This document shows positions 5,448-5,719 of a stretch of 5,719 nucleotides of DNA, in pieces. The notes beneath the pieces were generated by a model. It saw nothing but the letters and a program-made list of their open reading frames with translations. It was not told where the DNA came from and did no database searches. Every line of letters starts with the position of its first letter. The first letter of the stretch is position 1. The translations under genes and the position numbers were made by a program. This DNA is from Clostridiales bacterium DTU092 (GTDB taxonomy: Bacteria; Bacillota; Clostridia; Caldicoprobacterales; Caldicoprobacteraceae), in contig LFTM01000184.1 of the NCBI GenBank assembly GCA_001513505.1, forward strand, positions 1 to 5,719, written 5' to 3'.

Positions 5448-5495
5448 TACAAAAATCCCTTCGACAAAAATCGAAGGGATTTATGTATTATTTTT
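5445..5495 (+). terminator. Long intrinsic terminator after the 74-aa gene, overlapping its stop codon
   Basis: A 20-position inverted repeat has arms 5445-5464 and 5471-5490. It consists of TAATACA with TGTATTA, one A-A mismatch, and AAATCCCTTCGA with TCGAAGGGATTT, closed by a 6-nt CAAAAA loop. Five T (5491-5495) follow. The TAA stop codon (5445-5447) forms the base of the stem. The five A at 5451-5455 would give a partial T-tract on the other strand, so weak bidirectional action is possible. Confidence 0.85.
5460..5467 (-). promoter_or_regulatory. Perfect Spo0A box (0A box) upstream of spoIIAA
   Basis: TTCGACAA at 5460-5467 is the exact complement of the Spo0A recognition sequence TTGTCGAA. 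It lies at the loop boundary of the terminator hairpin, roughly 95 bp upstream of the predicted spoIIA transcription start. In Bacillus, Spo0A-P activates spoIIA from several boxes upstream of the sigma-H promoter, so position and target agree. A weak TCGAA half-match (5471-5475) follows in the opposite orientation. Confidence 0.5.
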
Positions 5496-5518
5496 AAATA
5501 TAATACATAAACATCCAA

Positions 5519-5526
5519 TTTTCGAA
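5519..5526 (+). promoter_or_regulatory. Near-perfect 0A box next to the spoIIA -35
   Basis: TTTTCGAA at 5519-5526 differs from the 0A box TTGTCGAA at one base and ends immediately before the putative sigma-H -35. A Spo0A dimer here would touch RNA polymerase, as at known Spo0A-activated sigma-H promoters. A single short box could occur by chance in AT-rich DNA; its placement is what supports it. Confidence 0.45.
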
Positions 5527-5553
5527 GGAGGAGAATTCATTTAAGTGCAGAAT
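5527..5553 (+). promoter_or_regulatory. Sigma-H-like promoter of the spoIIA operon
   Basis: GGAGGAGAA (5527-5535) fits the sigma-H -35 RNAGGAWWW with one mismatch, and GCAGAAT (5547-5553) fits the -10 RNNGAAT fully. The distance from AGGA to GAAT is 17 nt, which as I recall it is the spacing in the classical Bacillus spoVG promoter. The expected start near 5560 gives a 50-nt leader. Sigma-H control of spoIIA is established in Bacillus. Confidence 0.65.
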
Positions 5554-5609
5554 ATTCTAACTGTGTTTTGAAATGAGTACTAGGGCTGTAGATAAAAGGA
5601 GGGGTTTTT

Positions 5610-5719
5610 TTGCAAGTCCGATGCAGCAAAGACAGGCATACCCTAGTGGTGGATATTGATGGGGAACTGGATCATCATACCGCTGATTTTTTAAGGGATA
5701 AAGTGGACAGTGTATTGGA
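5610..5719 (+). CDS. spoIIAA: Anti-sigma-F factor antagonist SpoIIAA, 5' part only
   Basis: STAS-domain protein that binds the anti-sigma factor SpoIIAB and so frees sigma-F in the forespore. Only the first 36 codons are in the window. The N-terminal strand LVVDIDGELDHHTADFLRD (12-30) contains GELDHHTA (18-25), which is characteristic of SpoIIAA and distinguishes it from other STAS antagonists. The serine phosphorylated by SpoIIAB lies beyond the edge. The start is TTG at 5610, with AAAGGAGGGG (5595-5604) 5 nt upstream. An in-frame TAG at 5589 leaves no better start, and the ATG at 5621 is out of frame. The spacer is a pure T tract. spoIIAB and sigF are expected to follow in an operon, outside the window. 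A sigma-H-like promoter and 0A boxes lie upstream. Confidence 0.93.
   Translation, partial: MQVRCSKDRHTLVVDIDGELDHHTADFLRDKVDSVL

Noticed and set aside
1..5719. CRISPR array, tRNA or rRNA, insertion sequence, prophage or defence genes
   Set aside because: No regularly spaced repeats, cloverleaf, transposase-like frame or phage gene was seen. Gene content is ordinary core chromosome of a spore former.

Overview
The window looks like chromosomal DNA from a low-GC, spore-forming Firmicute, most likely a clostridial lineage. The grounds are an AT-rich composition, strong GGAGG-type ribosome binding sites, UUG starts, a pyruvoyl SpeH of the Bacillus/Thermotoga type, a clostridial-type FtsH paralog, and the first codons of spoIIAA at the right edge. 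No tRNA, rRNA, transposon, phage or CRISPR sequence was seen. This is core chromosome, but several regulatory sequences in it are interesting.

Left arm, minus strand (1-1866). From upstream to downstream on that strand there is a sigma-A-like promoter (1840-1866), a long and highly structured 5' leader (1706-1814), speH (1319-1690, S-adenosylmethionine decarboxylase proenzyme) and its intrinsic terminator (1263-1290). A separate promoter (1227-1256) with an excellent match to the forespore sigma-F consensus follows. It drives a class A penicillin-binding protein gene (1-1186) whose transpeptidase half runs off the window.

Middle, plus strand (1867-4409). A divergent intergenic region carries a sigma-A-type promoter flanked and overlapped by two inverted repeats. 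It is followed by a 591-aa membrane-anchored FtsH-family AAA+ metalloprotease that starts with UUG. Next comes a sigma-K-like promoter and a 147-aa Tyr/Pro/Met-rich protein with an Arg-rich tail, probably a spore-coat-type protein, closed by a strong terminator (4462-4487).

Right arm, plus strand (4488-5719). This holds the L25/Ctc ribosomal protein gene, an unrecognised 74-aa acidic protein, and a long terminator hairpin whose loop boundary carries a perfect Spo0A box. A sigma-H-like promoter with a second near-perfect 0A box abutting it then leads to the start of spoIIAA, the first gene of the sigma-F control operon.

The unifying theme is sporulation. SpoIIAA releases sigma-F in the forespore. 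The PBP promoter looks like a sigma-F target, as for the forespore class A PBPs of Bacillus. The Tyr-rich protein looks like a late mother-cell (sigma-K) product. SpeH and L25 are housekeeping. The most interesting candidate for a new element is the structured RNA leader of speH. It ends 3 nt before the Shine-Dalgarno and contains a C-run that could pair with it. All promoter and RNA-structure calls were made by eye, without folding or database searches.
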